This document shows positions 15,830 to 22,979 of a stretch of DNA of 35,360 bases, one piece after another (the stretch's first letter is position 1; each line of letters starts with the position of its first letter). This DNA comes from GWE2-51-13 sp041736705 (GTDB taxonomy: Bacteria; Bacillota_I; Bacilli_A; Erysipelotrichales; Erysipelotrichaceae), in NCBI GenBank assembly GCA_041736705.1, contig JBGSTC010000009.1, positions 1 to 35,360 of the forward strand, written 5' to 3'. Under the pieces are notes generated by a model, which was not told the origin of the DNA, made no database searches, and saw only the letters and a list, made by a program, of their open reading frames with translations. The translations under genes and the position numbers were made by a program.

Positions 15830-15880
15830 TTGACAAGTCGCCGTGTGTGTATTACTGTATTAGTATTCGTAGTACAGTAA
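15830..15880 (+). promoter_or_regulatory. promoter plus dyad operator of the VTT-domain gene
   Basis: A consensus TTGACA (15830-15835), a 17-bp spacer and TACTGT (15853-15858). A perfect 8-bp inverted repeat, TTACTGTA (15852-15859) and TACAGTAA (15873-15880) with 13 bp between, covers the -10 box and transcription start. The form ACTGTA-N13-TACAGT resembles operators of YtrA-type GntR repressors (AGTGTA-N13-TACACT in Bacillus). The ribosome binding site AAGGAGG overlaps the end of the right arm. Confidence 0.65.
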
Positions 15881-15895
15881 AAGGAGGATAAGACC

Positions 15896-16501
15896 TTGGA
15901 TTGGCTCAAACCGTATCTCTACTATCTCTCTCCCGAATTCTGGTTCGCGGTCGCCGAAACCTTCAAGGGTTTTGGACCTTTGGCGCCGATTTTCCTGGCG
16001 TTGATCGAATCCGTCATCCCCGCGCTTCCGTTGTTGGTCATCATCACGTTCAATACTTCGGTCTACGGACCGGTGCTTGGATTCATCTTTTCGTGGGCGG
16101 GGACGACCTTGGGTGCGATCGTCATGTTCTATTTCCACCGCTATGTTTTCAAGAAGTTTCTAATCCAATGGTTCGGTCGTCATCCCAAAGTCCAGGCAGC
16201 CCTGGCGTGGGTCGGCAACAAGCCCGCGGCGACCTTGTTCATCATCTCCGCGATCCCGTTCACACCGAGTTCCGCCATCAACTTGGCGTATGGTCTATCC
16301 GATTTCAGTAAGCGCTCGTTTGTGAAGACGACCTTAGCGGCGAAGTTCGTGATGGTGATGACGATGACCTTGTTTGGTACCGCCTTCAAGAAAGCCTTCG
16401 ACAACCCTTGGTTCATCGTGTTGGCGATCGCGATCCTGGTCGTGTTGTTCATCGTAGCGAAAGCCTTAAGTAAACGTCATCATCTGGATGATCTAGGATA
16501 A
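15896..16501 (+). CDS. VTT (DedA/TVP38-like) domain membrane protein
   Basis: A 201-residue polytopic membrane protein beginning with TTG. That start is supported by AAGGAGG 8 nt upstream, and the next in-frame ATG would remove two membrane helices. It has a SNARE-associated/VTT-type core: a re-entrant segment near residues 35-60 (LIESVIPALPLLVII), a charged loop, and AIPFTPSSAINLAYG at ~125-140, comparable with the F-P-N-G motif of TVP38/DedA proteins. Such proteins are thought to be lipid scramblases or half-transporters; one recycles undecaprenyl phosphate. The operator-bearing promoter points to stress or ligand control. DedA versus TVP38 subfamily is unsettled. Confidence 0.75.
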   Translation: MDWLKPYLYYLSPEFWFAVAETFKGFGPLAPIFLALIESVIPALPLLVIITFNTSVYGPVLGFIFSWAGTTLGAIVMFYFHRYVFKKFLIQWFGRHPKVQAALAWVGNKPAATLFIISAIPFTPSSAINLAYGLSDFSKRSFVKTTLAAKFVMVMTMTLFGTAFKKAFDNPWFIVLAIAILVVLFIVAKALSKRHHLDDLG

Positions 16502-16504
16502 ACC

Positions 16505-16530
16505 AAAGCCCGCGAACGCGGGCTTTTCTT
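16505..16530. terminator. terminator between convergent VTT and flavin reductase genes
   Basis: A GC-rich stem aaagcccgc (16505-16513) / gcgggcttt (16518-16526) with loop GAAC, then TCTTTC. It is better for the plus strand but probably serves both genes. Confidence 0.8.
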
Positions 16531-17448
16531 TCATCTTCTTTTTTCTTTGGCGCGTTTGTCGTTCATCGCCTTCATATCGGCCGCCGTGATCCGCGTCAAG
16601 TTGTTTTCCTTGGCATAATCGACACATCCCTGTAAAACGGTCTTCAGAAAGACGCGCGGTACTTTCGTCAACATCGCACAGGCTTCGTCTTCAAACTGGA
16701 TGTTGGGATCGATCCGGTTCGCCGCATAGACGACCCCGGTCAAATCCGTTTCTTTGGCGGCCGGCACTTTCATCGCGATCGGTCGGCGGAAGCGTGTGTA
16801 CCAGAAGTTGGTCGAATCGCGATAACCGTAATCGACCGGGACACGGGGGAAGACGGACGCCTTCACGCCATCGACGATGGCATCGTAGTAGCGGTCCTGC
16901 ATCAGGATTTTATCGACTTTCAGAATGAAGTGCGCGCCGAATTTACTCGTGATCCCGTTGAAATCATGATAGGGAGCCGGATAGCCATCCAATTCCCCGG
17001 CCATGTCGTTCTCGGCGTGGTCGAGATGACGCATCCATGTGCATTCCATCACCTGGTAGGCTTCATCGACGATTTTCGGTCGAAGTCCGTCTTGACAGAG
17101 TCCATCGACCAAGGTGAAGCGGCAATCCGCCATCTTTTCCTTGGAGGTTTCGCCCGGGAATCCTAAGCGGACGGCTTCTTTGAAGTATTTCTTGGAATCC
17201 GGGATGAAATTCAGCGAACATTTCCCGTACTTCAGGAGGTTTTGGGCGGTGTTTGAACTGTTGCGGCACTCCAACAGCATCGTGTATTCCGAACGGCCGG
17301 CGACATAATAGGGGAAACAGAGGGAGTAGGAACCAAGGCTTGTGCTTTGGTCATCGGTCAATGTTCCGACCAGGACGGTCGGCATCGGATAGAACGCGGA
17401 AGTTTGGTAGAAGTTGTCGACGATGCGGAGGTCTCTAAAGTTCGGCAT
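16531..17448 (-). CDS. flavin reductase-like FMN-binding protein with C-terminal PCP_red-like domain
   Basis: A 305-residue protein. Residues ~1-170 look like a flavin-reductase split barrel (FYPMPTVLVGTLTDDQS, SLGSYSLCFPYYVAGRSEY, then SSNTAQNLLKYGKCSLNF). Residues ~255-300 (EDEACAMLTKVPRVFLKTVL through NLTRITAADMKAM) match the pattern of the small PCP_red domain at the C-terminus of light-independent protochlorophyllide reductase BchB: A-x-x-x-L-x-K-V-P, then A-x-x-N-x-x-x-I-T. No photosynthesis genes are present, so the domain is more likely a dimerisation or flavoprotein accessory unit. The start at 17448 follows a GGGG site. It is cotranscribed with the Nif3-like gene (31 nt gap). The reaction is unknown. 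Confidence 0.7.
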   Translation of the reverse strand: MPNFRDLRIVDNFYQTSAFYPMPTVLVGTLTDDQSTSLGSYSLCFPYYVAGRSEYTMLLECRNSSNTAQNLLKYGKCSLNFIPDSKKYFKEAVRLGFPGETSKEKMADCRFTLVDGLCQDGLRPKIVDEAYQVMECTWMRHLDHAENDMAGELDGYPAPYHDFNGITSKFGAHFILKVDKILMQDRYYDAIVDGVKASVFPRVPVDYGYRDSTNFWYTRFRRPIAMKVPAAKETDLTGVVYAANRIDPNIQFEDEACAMLTKVPRVFLKTVLQGCVDYAKENNLTRITAADMKAMNDKRAKEKRR

Positions 17449-17479
17449 GGTGTTTCCCCGGTTTCGATGGTTGGTTTCG

Positions 17480-18268
17480 CTAAATCGCGCTGACGGTATG
17501 GAAATCGAAGCCGGATTCAAGGAACGTGGTTTCGATCTGCGGGAATTCGCCGTTCAGATACTCGGCCATCTTGATTATCCCCGGGATTTCACAGGTCGGA
17601 TGATGGACGATGATCATCGGGATCCTGAAATCGACGCAATATTGGCCTTGGACCCAATTGGTCTTGCCATCGTCGCTGACGACTACGCATCCCGCCCCTT
17701 CTTTGATCATCGAGAAAATATCCGTGGCGGCACCGGTACCGATCGCCAGCGAATCCACGAGTTGCGTCGGATCCCCGAGGATCGTGACGGAATCTTGCCC
17801 AAACGGCTTGATCCCGTGTGCGATACACGATGCGATTTCCAGTACGCTCAACGGTTCGAAATGCGCAAAAGAATTAAAGGATGAAGTCACCCGGGGTTCG
17901 AAGGGAAGATCGATGATCTTCGCCCAGGTGTCCGCAACCCCGTAGACCGGGATCCGATCCCATACGTCGTGGCATCGATAAACACAGATCTTATGTTGCT
18001 TCAGCAGTTTCATTTTGATGCAACGCGCTTCAAGGATCGCCTTGCGCTGCGCGGTCGATTCTTCGTAGAAGCAATTCTCGTGGCTGATGATGAAGTTGAT
18101 GCCTTGGTCGATCGCGGTTTGGATCGCCGACATCGTCGCGACCCAGCAGACTCCGACTTTGACGACTTCCTGCGACGGGTCGCCAAACAGGACGACATCC
18201 CTCGTCTGGTCGAAATTCACCCATCTTCGGTTCGTATTCAAAACGTCGATGATTTCTTGTGCTTTCAT
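17480..18268 (-). CDS. Nif3-like dinuclear metal-centre protein (divergent)
   Basis: A 262-residue member of the Nif3/DUF34 family, which forms hexameric rings with two metals per subunit. C-terminal HHPTCEIPGI supplies the H-x-x-x-E pair (His223, Glu227). N-terminal FIISHENCF (His63, Glu64) stands where most members have two histidines, and His100-Asp101 may be a further ligand. The length is that of the short bacterial form without the middle PII-like insert. The start follows GGAGGATACC. The downstream gene is a flavin reductase-like fusion. DUF34 proteins are implicated in metal insertion or as GTP cyclohydrolase I-type homologues, but no function is proven. Confidence 0.75.
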   Translation of the reverse strand: MKAQEIIDVLNTNRRWVNFDQTRDVVLFGDPSQEVVKVGVCWVATMSAIQTAIDQGINFIISHENCFYEESTAQRKAILEARCIKMKLLKQHKICVYRCHDVWDRIPVYGVADTWAKIIDLPFEPRVTSSFNSFAHFEPLSVLEIASCIAHGIKPFGQDSVTILGDPTQLVDSLAIGTGAATDIFSMIKEGAGCVVVSDDGKTNWVQGQYCVDFRIPMIIVHHPTCEIPGIIKMAEYLNGEFPQIETTFLESGFDFHTVSAI

Positions 18269-18294
18269 GGTATCCTCCGAACTTCTCTACCTGC

Positions 18295-18300
18295 ATTATA
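18295..18300 (-). promoter_or_regulatory. -10 box of the Nif3-like operon
   Basis: A consensus TATAAT on the minus strand (18300-18295), 27 bp before the start codon. The -35 candidate (CTGTAT, 18323-18318) is weak. The -10 box and the 12 bp upstream of it are identical to those of the tRNA-Ser promoter at 27004-27021. Confidence 0.5.
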
Positions 18301-18361
18301 GCGAATCCATGGAGAAAATACAGGATGAAACGGGAGGAAAATGAAGTTCGATGTGGTTTGG

Positions 18362-18390
18362 TTGACAATGAGGGTTCGCTTTCGTAAAGT
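18362..18390 (+). promoter_or_regulatory. promoter of the DUF3159 gene
   Basis: A consensus TTGACA (18362-18367), a 17-bp spacer and TAAAGT (18385-18390). It is divergent from the Nif3-like promoter. Confidence 0.65.
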
Positions 18391-18422
18391 AGACTCAATG
18401 AAACAAAGGAAGAGGGATCGAT

Positions 18423-19094
18423 ATGGCATCGAAAGGGAAAGAAATCCTAGAAGAACTTAAATCCGTGTTTTTAGGGAAAACGTTGGATGCGATCTTACCG
18501 CCGCTTCTCTTTGCGATCGTCAACGGGATTTTCGGATTGCCCTATGCCATCCTAACCTCGATCATCCTTTCACTGACCTTCGGGATCTTGCGGATCTTGC
18601 GCAAGCAAAATTGGATCTATGCGTTCGGGGGATTGGTGACGATCACCCTGGCCGCTTCGTTCGCCTATCTCGCGAACAACGCCGCCAACTACTTCATCCC
18701 GGGGATCATCAGCAACGCCTTCATCCTCTTGGTGACGCTGGTCAGTCTCGTGTTGGATAAACCCCTTGCCGCCTATGCATCCCACTTAACCCGCGGGTGG
18801 CGTTTGGATTGGTTTTGGCGCAAAGACGTCAAACCCGCCTACCGCGAGGTGACCTGGCTTTGGACCTTGTTCTTTGCTTTACGTACCACGATCCAAGTCA
18901 CATTGTTTCTCAGTGACAACGTCGACCGTCTGGTCTGGGCGAACACGCTGATGGGCTTGCCGGTCACAACTTTGGTTTTGGTTTCCAGTTATGTGTATGG
19001 AATATGGCGTTTAAGAAAGCTGAAGGGTCCGGGGATCGAGGAGTACGTCGCAGGGAAGACGCCGCCCTACAAAGGACAAACACGCGGTTTCTAG
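18423..19094 (+). CDS. DUF3159 family membrane protein
   Basis: A 223-residue membrane protein with about six hydrophobic helices. The first helices read LDAILPPLLFAIVNGIFGLP and then FGILRILRKQNWIYAFGGL, the pattern of DUF3159, a family I know mainly from Actinobacteria. The middle carries conserved-looking charged loops (LTRGWRLDWFWRKDVKPAYR) and W-rich helices. A good sigma-A promoter and a GGAAGAGGG-like site precede it. It is followed by a weak terminator, so it is probably monocistronic. The function of the family is unknown; its presence here may reflect transfer or simply a wider distribution. Confidence 0.65.
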   Translation: MASKGKEILEELKSVFLGKTLDAILPPLLFAIVNGIFGLPYAILTSIILSLTFGILRILRKQNWIYAFGGLVTITLAASFAYLANNAANYFIPGIISNAFILLVTLVSLVLDKPLAAYASHLTRGWRLDWFWRKDVKPAYREVTWLWTLFFALRTTIQVTLFLSDNVDRLVWANTLMGLPVTTLVLVSSYVYGIWRLRKLKGPGIEEYVAGKTPPYKGQTRGF

Positions 19095-19111
19095 TCGAAT
19101 CGCGTTTTTTT
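19082..19111 (+). terminator. probable terminator of the DUF3159 gene
   Basis: acgcg (19082-19086) pairs with cgcgt (19101-19105), with an inner ttc/gaa pairing across a short bulge, followed by seven T in total. The stem includes the last codons of the gene. Confidence 0.5.
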
Positions 19112-19165
19112 GTGAAAAAATCGCAAACACGCAAGAAACGGATTAAAACCAACGAAAACAAGTGA

Positions 19166-19171
19166 TATACT
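19166..19171 (+). promoter_or_regulatory. probable -10 box of the formate/nitrite channel gene
   Basis: TATACT at 19166-19171, 45 bp before the chosen start. The -35 candidate TTAAAA (19143-19148) has the right 17-bp spacing but poor sequence. Confidence 0.4.
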
Positions 19172-19215
19172 TAGGACGCGCCAAATGGCGGACAATGAAT
19201 CGACGGAGTAAAACG

Positions 19216-20076
19216 ATGAACACAAACCAATACCTGACCCCTGAAGAAATCACCGAAGTGACGATCCAGGCCGGAATCAAGAAGACGAAAGCTTCTGCCC
19301 TTAATCTATTCATCCTTGGCCTCTTGGCCGGGGTTTTTATCGCCTTTGCATCGGAAGGTTCCAACATGGCGGCGTTCAACCTCTTCGCCAAACCCGAAAC
19401 CTACGGTTTGGGGAAAGCGTTGGCCGGAGCGATTTTCGGCACCGGCTTGATGTTGGTCGTCATCGCCGGCGGCGAACTGTTTACCGGCAACACCTTGATC
19501 TTGGCGGGCGTGTTGGACAAAAGGATCAGTCTCAAGGCGATGTTGCGCAACTGGGTCATCGTCTATTTCGGCAATCTCGTCGGATCCCTCTTGATCGCCT
19601 ATATGATGAACCAATCCGGTCTGTTCAGCAGCGGAGCGGACATGCTTGGCGGGGTCACCATCAAGATCGCAGCCTACAAGGTCGGCCTCGAGTTCATGCC
19701 GGCGTTCTATCTTGGCATCATGTGCAATTGGCTGGTTTGTTTGGCGGTGTGGATGGCCTATGGTGCGAAAGACATGTCCGGGAAAATCCTGGCGATCTTC
19801 TTTCCCATTTGGTTGTTCATCACGTCGGGGTTCGAACATAGCATCGCCAACATGTACTACATCCCGGCCGGCATCTTCGCAAAGGCGAACCCGGCGATGG
19901 TCGCAGCCGCGTCCCAACTGGGTGTAAGCGCCGAGAAACTCAATCATCTCAACTGGTCGACCTTCTTCATCAACAATCTGATTCCCGTGACCTTGGGTAA
20001 CATCGTCGGCGGGGGCTTGTTCGTGGGGGGCGTCTATTGGTTTGTCTACATCAAAAACAGTAAGAAATCAGCTTAA
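19216..20076 (+). CDS. formate/nitrite transporter family channel (FocA/NirC)
   Basis: A 286-residue FNT channel with six membrane helices that form a pentameric pore for small monovalent acids (formate, nitrite, hydrosulfide or lactate). Recognisable are GGELFTGNTLI (the helix 2 break), CNWLVCLAVWMAYGAKD and GFEHSIANMYYIP, the last carrying the conserved pore histidine. The start at 19216 follows GGAG at suitable spacing; an ATG at 19195 has no site. Which anion is carried cannot be decided from these motifs. No formate dehydrogenase, pyruvate formate-lyase or nitrite reductase gene is adjacent. The YbaK and DUF1697 genes follow closely. Confidence 0.92.
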   Translation: MNTNQYLTPEEITEVTIQAGIKKTKASALNLFILGLLAGVFIAFASEGSNMAAFNLFAKPETYGLGKALAGAIFGTGLMLVVIAGGELFTGNTLILAGVLDKRISLKAMLRNWVIVYFGNLVGSLLIAYMMNQSGLFSSGADMLGGVTIKIAAYKVGLEFMPAFYLGIMCNWLVCLAVWMAYGAKDMSGKILAIFFPIWLFITSGFEHSIANMYYIPAGIFAKANPAMVAAASQLGVSAEKLNHLNWSTFFINNLIPVTLGNIVGGGLFVGGVYWFVYIKNSKKSA

Positions 20077-20086
20077 TCGATCCACT

Positions 20087-20563
20087 ATGGAAAAGACGAA
20101 CGCCCTTCGTGCACTGGACAAAGCGCAAATCCACTATCGTCTCTACAGTTATGAATCCAATGGGGAAGCCCTGGACGCCCTTTCGGTTGCATACGCGATC
20201 CAGCAAGACCCGCTCAAACTCTACAAGACATTGATCGTCAGGGGTTCTTCGAAGACCCATTATGTCTTGATCATCAATGCGAAGGACGAAATCGACCTCA
20301 AGAAATCCGCGGCGTATCTTCACGAGAAAAGCATCGCGTTGATTCCCGTCAACGACCTGCTCCCCTTGACCGGCTATGTCCGGGGAGGTTGTAGTCCGAT
20401 CGGGATGAAGAAGTCCTTTATGACGGTATTCGACCAAACCGTGCTCAATCAAGACTCATTAATCGTGTCCGCCGGAAGGATCGGACTTCAAATGGAAATC
20501 GACCGACAAACCTTGGTGGAGTTTGTGAAAGGGAAAATCGGCGAGATAAGCCAAAAGGGATGA
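20087..20563 (+). CDS. ybaK: Cys-tRNA(Pro)/Cys-tRNA(Cys) deacylase (YbaK/EbsC)
   Basis: A 158-residue trans-editing enzyme that clears cysteine mischarged on tRNA-Pro. The YbaK/EbsC marks are present: KLYKTLIVRG, the YVRGGCSPIGMKK signature, and ending SAGRIGLQMEID. The start at 20087 gives a family-typical N-terminus (MEKTNALRALD) but has no recognisable ribosome binding site; it lies 10 nt after the stop of the channel gene, so translation may depend on reinitiation. The open frame runs further upstream only inside the channel gene. Length is normal. Confidence 0.92.
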   Translation: MEKTNALRALDKAQIHYRLYSYESNGEALDALSVAYAIQQDPLKLYKTLIVRGSSKTHYVLIINAKDEIDLKKSAAYLHEKSIALIPVNDLLPLTGYVRGGCSPIGMKKSFMTVFDQTVLNQDSLIVSAGRIGLQMEIDRQTLVEFVKGKIGEISQKG

Positions 20564-20590
20564 GACTGAACGAATCAGGAAGGAAGGCCT

Positions 20591-21133
20591 ATGCGATACA
20601 TCGCCTTGTTGCGCGGCATCAATGTCGGAGGAAACAATAAAATCGCCATGAGCGAATTGAAACGGTGTTTTCTAGATGCAGGTTTTTCGCATGTGGAAAC
20701 CTACATTAACAGCGGGAATGTACTGTTTGATTGCGATCAATTTGATGAATCGATAATACAGAAAATGTGCGAAACGCTGATCAAAGATCACTTCGGTTTC
20801 TCAATCTCGGTCGCTCTGGTTAAAGCGGAGACGTTAAGGAGCATGATGGCGAAGGCACCGGATTGGTGGGGGAAAGATCCATCATCCAAACATAATGCGA
20901 TTTTCGTCATCCAACCTTACTCGGCACTAGAAATCATGGAAGAAGTCGGACAAACGAAACCCGAATATGAAAAAGTCCAAGCGGTGGATTCCATGATTTT
21001 TTGGTCGGCTCCCATCGAAACGTTCTCGAAGGCACGTTGGGCGAAGATCGTCGGCACGAAGGCATATCAAAAAATCATGATACGAAACGCAAACACCGCT
21101 TTCAAACTTCTCGAACTCGTCTCAACGCCATAG
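20591..21133 (+). CDS. DUF1697 family protein
   Basis: A 180-residue protein with the DUF1697 signatures YIALLRGINVGGNNKIAM at the N-terminus, YINSGNVLF at ~40, and an R-N-x-N-T type C-terminal helix (MIRNANTAFKLLEL). It is a small alpha/beta protein of unknown function that is widespread in bacteria. The start follows AGGAAGG, 27 nt after ybaK, so the two may be cotranscribed. Nothing in the sequence suggests a substrate. Confidence 0.9.
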   Translation: MRYIALLRGINVGGNNKIAMSELKRCFLDAGFSHVETYINSGNVLFDCDQFDESIIQKMCETLIKDHFGFSISVALVKAETLRSMMAKAPDWWGKDPSSKHNAIFVIQPYSALEIMEEVGQTKPEYEKVQAVDSMIFWSAPIETFSKARWAKIVGTKAYQKIMIRNANTAFKLLELVSTP

Positions 21134-21161
21134 TTCAAATTCTATTCCGTAGATACTTTAT

Positions 21162-21218
21162 AAAAAACGACCTGGTTTTTCTCGGACATCACGATTTTTG
21201 TGAATGGTCGTTCTTTTT
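21162..21218 (+). terminator. possible terminator after the DUF1697 gene
   Basis: aacgacc (21166-21172) and ggtcgtt (21206-21212) form a 7-bp outer stem. An inner TCAC/GTGA hairpin occupies part of the loop, and C plus five T follow. The loop is long, so this is uncertain. Confidence 0.35.
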
Positions 21219-21222
21219 AATG

Positions 21223-21251
21223 TTGACCACCATGCTTTGTGTTACTATAAA
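21223..21251 (+). promoter_or_regulatory. promoter of the repeat lipoprotein gene
   Basis: TTGACC (21223-21228), a 17-bp spacer and TATAAA (21246-21251). The start codon is at 21310, with GCGGGGGC as ribosome binding site. Confidence 0.65.
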
Positions 21252-21309
21252 AACATAAAGATGTTGGGAGTCGTAAACAATCAACTTCCACGGAAATTGC
21301 GGGGGCAAT

Positions 21310-22845
21310 ATGGGTAGAAATCATCAAACATTCCTCAATGTCATGAAGATCTTTTTCGCTTTGTGTTTACTGATTTCGCTTTCATCATGTAAGCTCGATT
21401 TCAATACCAAGCTTGAAAAACCGAGTTTCACATCGTTCTATGTCGGCGAAGATGAATCGTTGCCATCAAACGAGATCCTACCGATTACGCAGAAGAAAAG
21501 ATCATCCATTCCATCCTTACTACTCTTTTCAAGATGGGAGAAAACGAAACTGACCGATCCGGATTCTTTCGAGTTACGATTCGCTCTCTTCGACGATAAG
21601 GGGTCGAGCTATCGCTTTGGAACGTATAACCAAATGACGCTCATAAAGATCGATCGGAAGGATTCCAAGAGCACAACGTACTACTCGGTCGCTCTTGATC
21701 TTGACTTCCTTCTTGAAAGAACATGGATGCCGATGCATCTTATCGAGTCGTCGAAAGCAGACCTGATTTCAAGTACGATCATTTCTGGCGATATTGTCCC
21801 GTTTGTAATAAATAGCGCCCTTTCATTTGACATCAGTGCCGAGGATAACCAGAAATTGAAAGATGTCATGAGGATTGAAGAATGGGAAAGTATCAATGTG
21901 CCCGTCGATCTTCGCGAAAATTACGAAGCAATGATCACGCTATCAAACGGCAAGATGGTATTTTTCGGGAATTGCGAAAGTGGTGATATCGCACAAGTAC
22001 ATTCACTGGATGAAGGGGAAGATACCGTTGATAGTTATCGAATTTCAGTCAAAATCGATGTTCTCAATACATTAGGTGAAATCAGATCTACTTTCTTCGA
22101 TGGCCCTTCACAACGTGTCCTTAATGCTAAGTTTTCCAGTGCGTATGTTTGGCTTCAGCCGAGTGACGGAATGTATCCACTTTGGAAGTTCCCCTTAAGT
22201 AAAGCTCAAAACGATACGCTCAAGACCTTAATGAAATCCGATCAATGGTGGAAGATCGATGGGGAAATCGAATCTAGTGAGCCTTGGTACTGCCTTTATA
22301 GCGAAAGCAGGGATTCTTACTGTTATATTTTATCAGAACCACTCGGGTTCATCCAGGTAACATCACTTGATGATCCTACCCTTAAGGAAACCTACTATGG
22401 CGGAAACGAAATCGGATACAATAGCGAGTTTTTAACAACGCTATTCTCTTTTTGGGAGAACCCTGTGATTCCTGCTGAAGTGAAGGCATTCAACTTCACA
22501 AAAACCAAGATTATTTATGATTACGGTGAAGATGGGGTGATTTCAGCCGGAGAGTTTAGAGTGAATACGAGCCAAATGCAAAAAATCAAATCGCTTCTAC
22601 GAGTTGATGAATGGTCATTGGATAAGGAGATATTCGCATACGGTTTCGGTTGGTCATATACGTATGAGTTCATGAACGTCGATGGCAGTGTGATCCGGGT
22701 TTACAATTTCAAAAACATCAGGACCGTATTCAATGTTGAATCTGTCATTCCTAATGTTGGCGAGAATGGAATATGGTTTTCTGGTCCGATGGAGATTTAT
22801 ACGAATCTAGAGAAGTATATGACCACGACTTTTCCCAAGAAGTGA
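21310..22845 (+). CDS. putative lipoprotein with four ~120-residue repeats
   Basis: A 511-residue protein I do not recognise. The N-terminus has a hydrophobic stretch ending in a lipobox-like LISLSS-Cys27, so it should be a membrane-anchored surface lipoprotein. The rest looks like four diverged repeats, each with a polar helix leading to a conserved Trp and then a beta-rich stretch. Examples are SAEDNQKLKDVMRIEEWESI, SKAQNDTLKTLMKSDQWWKI and TSQMQKIKSLLRVDEWSLDK, with a weaker first copy ending SLLLFSRWEK. The Trp residues are near 76, 192, 313 and 435. The start at 21310 is favoured by GGGGGC; ATG 21343 would still leave the lipobox. Codon use is more AT-rich than in the genes to the left. 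A sensor or binding role is possible but unproven. Confidence 0.7.
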   Translation: MGRNHQTFLNVMKIFFALCLLISLSSCKLDFNTKLEKPSFTSFYVGEDESLPSNEILPITQKKRSSIPSLLLFSRWEKTKLTDPDSFELRFALFDDKGSSYRFGTYNQMTLIKIDRKDSKSTTYYSVALDLDFLLERTWMPMHLIESSKADLISSTIISGDIVPFVINSALSFDISAEDNQKLKDVMRIEEWESINVPVDLRENYEAMITLSNGKMVFFGNCESGDIAQVHSLDEGEDTVDSYRISVKIDVLNTLGEIRSTFFDGPSQRVLNAKFSSAYVWLQPSDGMYPLWKFPLSKAQNDTLKTLMKSDQWWKIDGEIESSEPWYCLYSESRDSYCYILSEPLGFIQVTSLDDPTLKETYYGGNEIGYNSEFLTTLFSFWENPVIPAEVKAFNFTKTKIIYDYGEDGVISAGEFRVNTSQMQKIKSLLRVDEWSLDKEIFAYGFGWSYTYEFMNVDGSVIRVYNFKNIRTVFNVESVIPNVGENGIWFSGPMEIYTNLEKYMTTTFPKK

Positions 22846-22979
22846 AGAATGATGAACGAAAGTACGGAGAGAATAAGTTAATCTTGATTGCCTAGTCATT
22901 CAATTCTACGTGGCTATAATACGAAATAGTGTTACGGATATCGATAATAATAAACTACTTGAGAAACAGAGGAGAAATT

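Noticed and set aside
19306..19947. A 213-codon minus-strand frame opposite the formate/nitrite channel
   Set aside because: The product is His/Asp/Gln-rich, as expected from reversed hydrophobic codons, and the sense strand has all FNT motifs.
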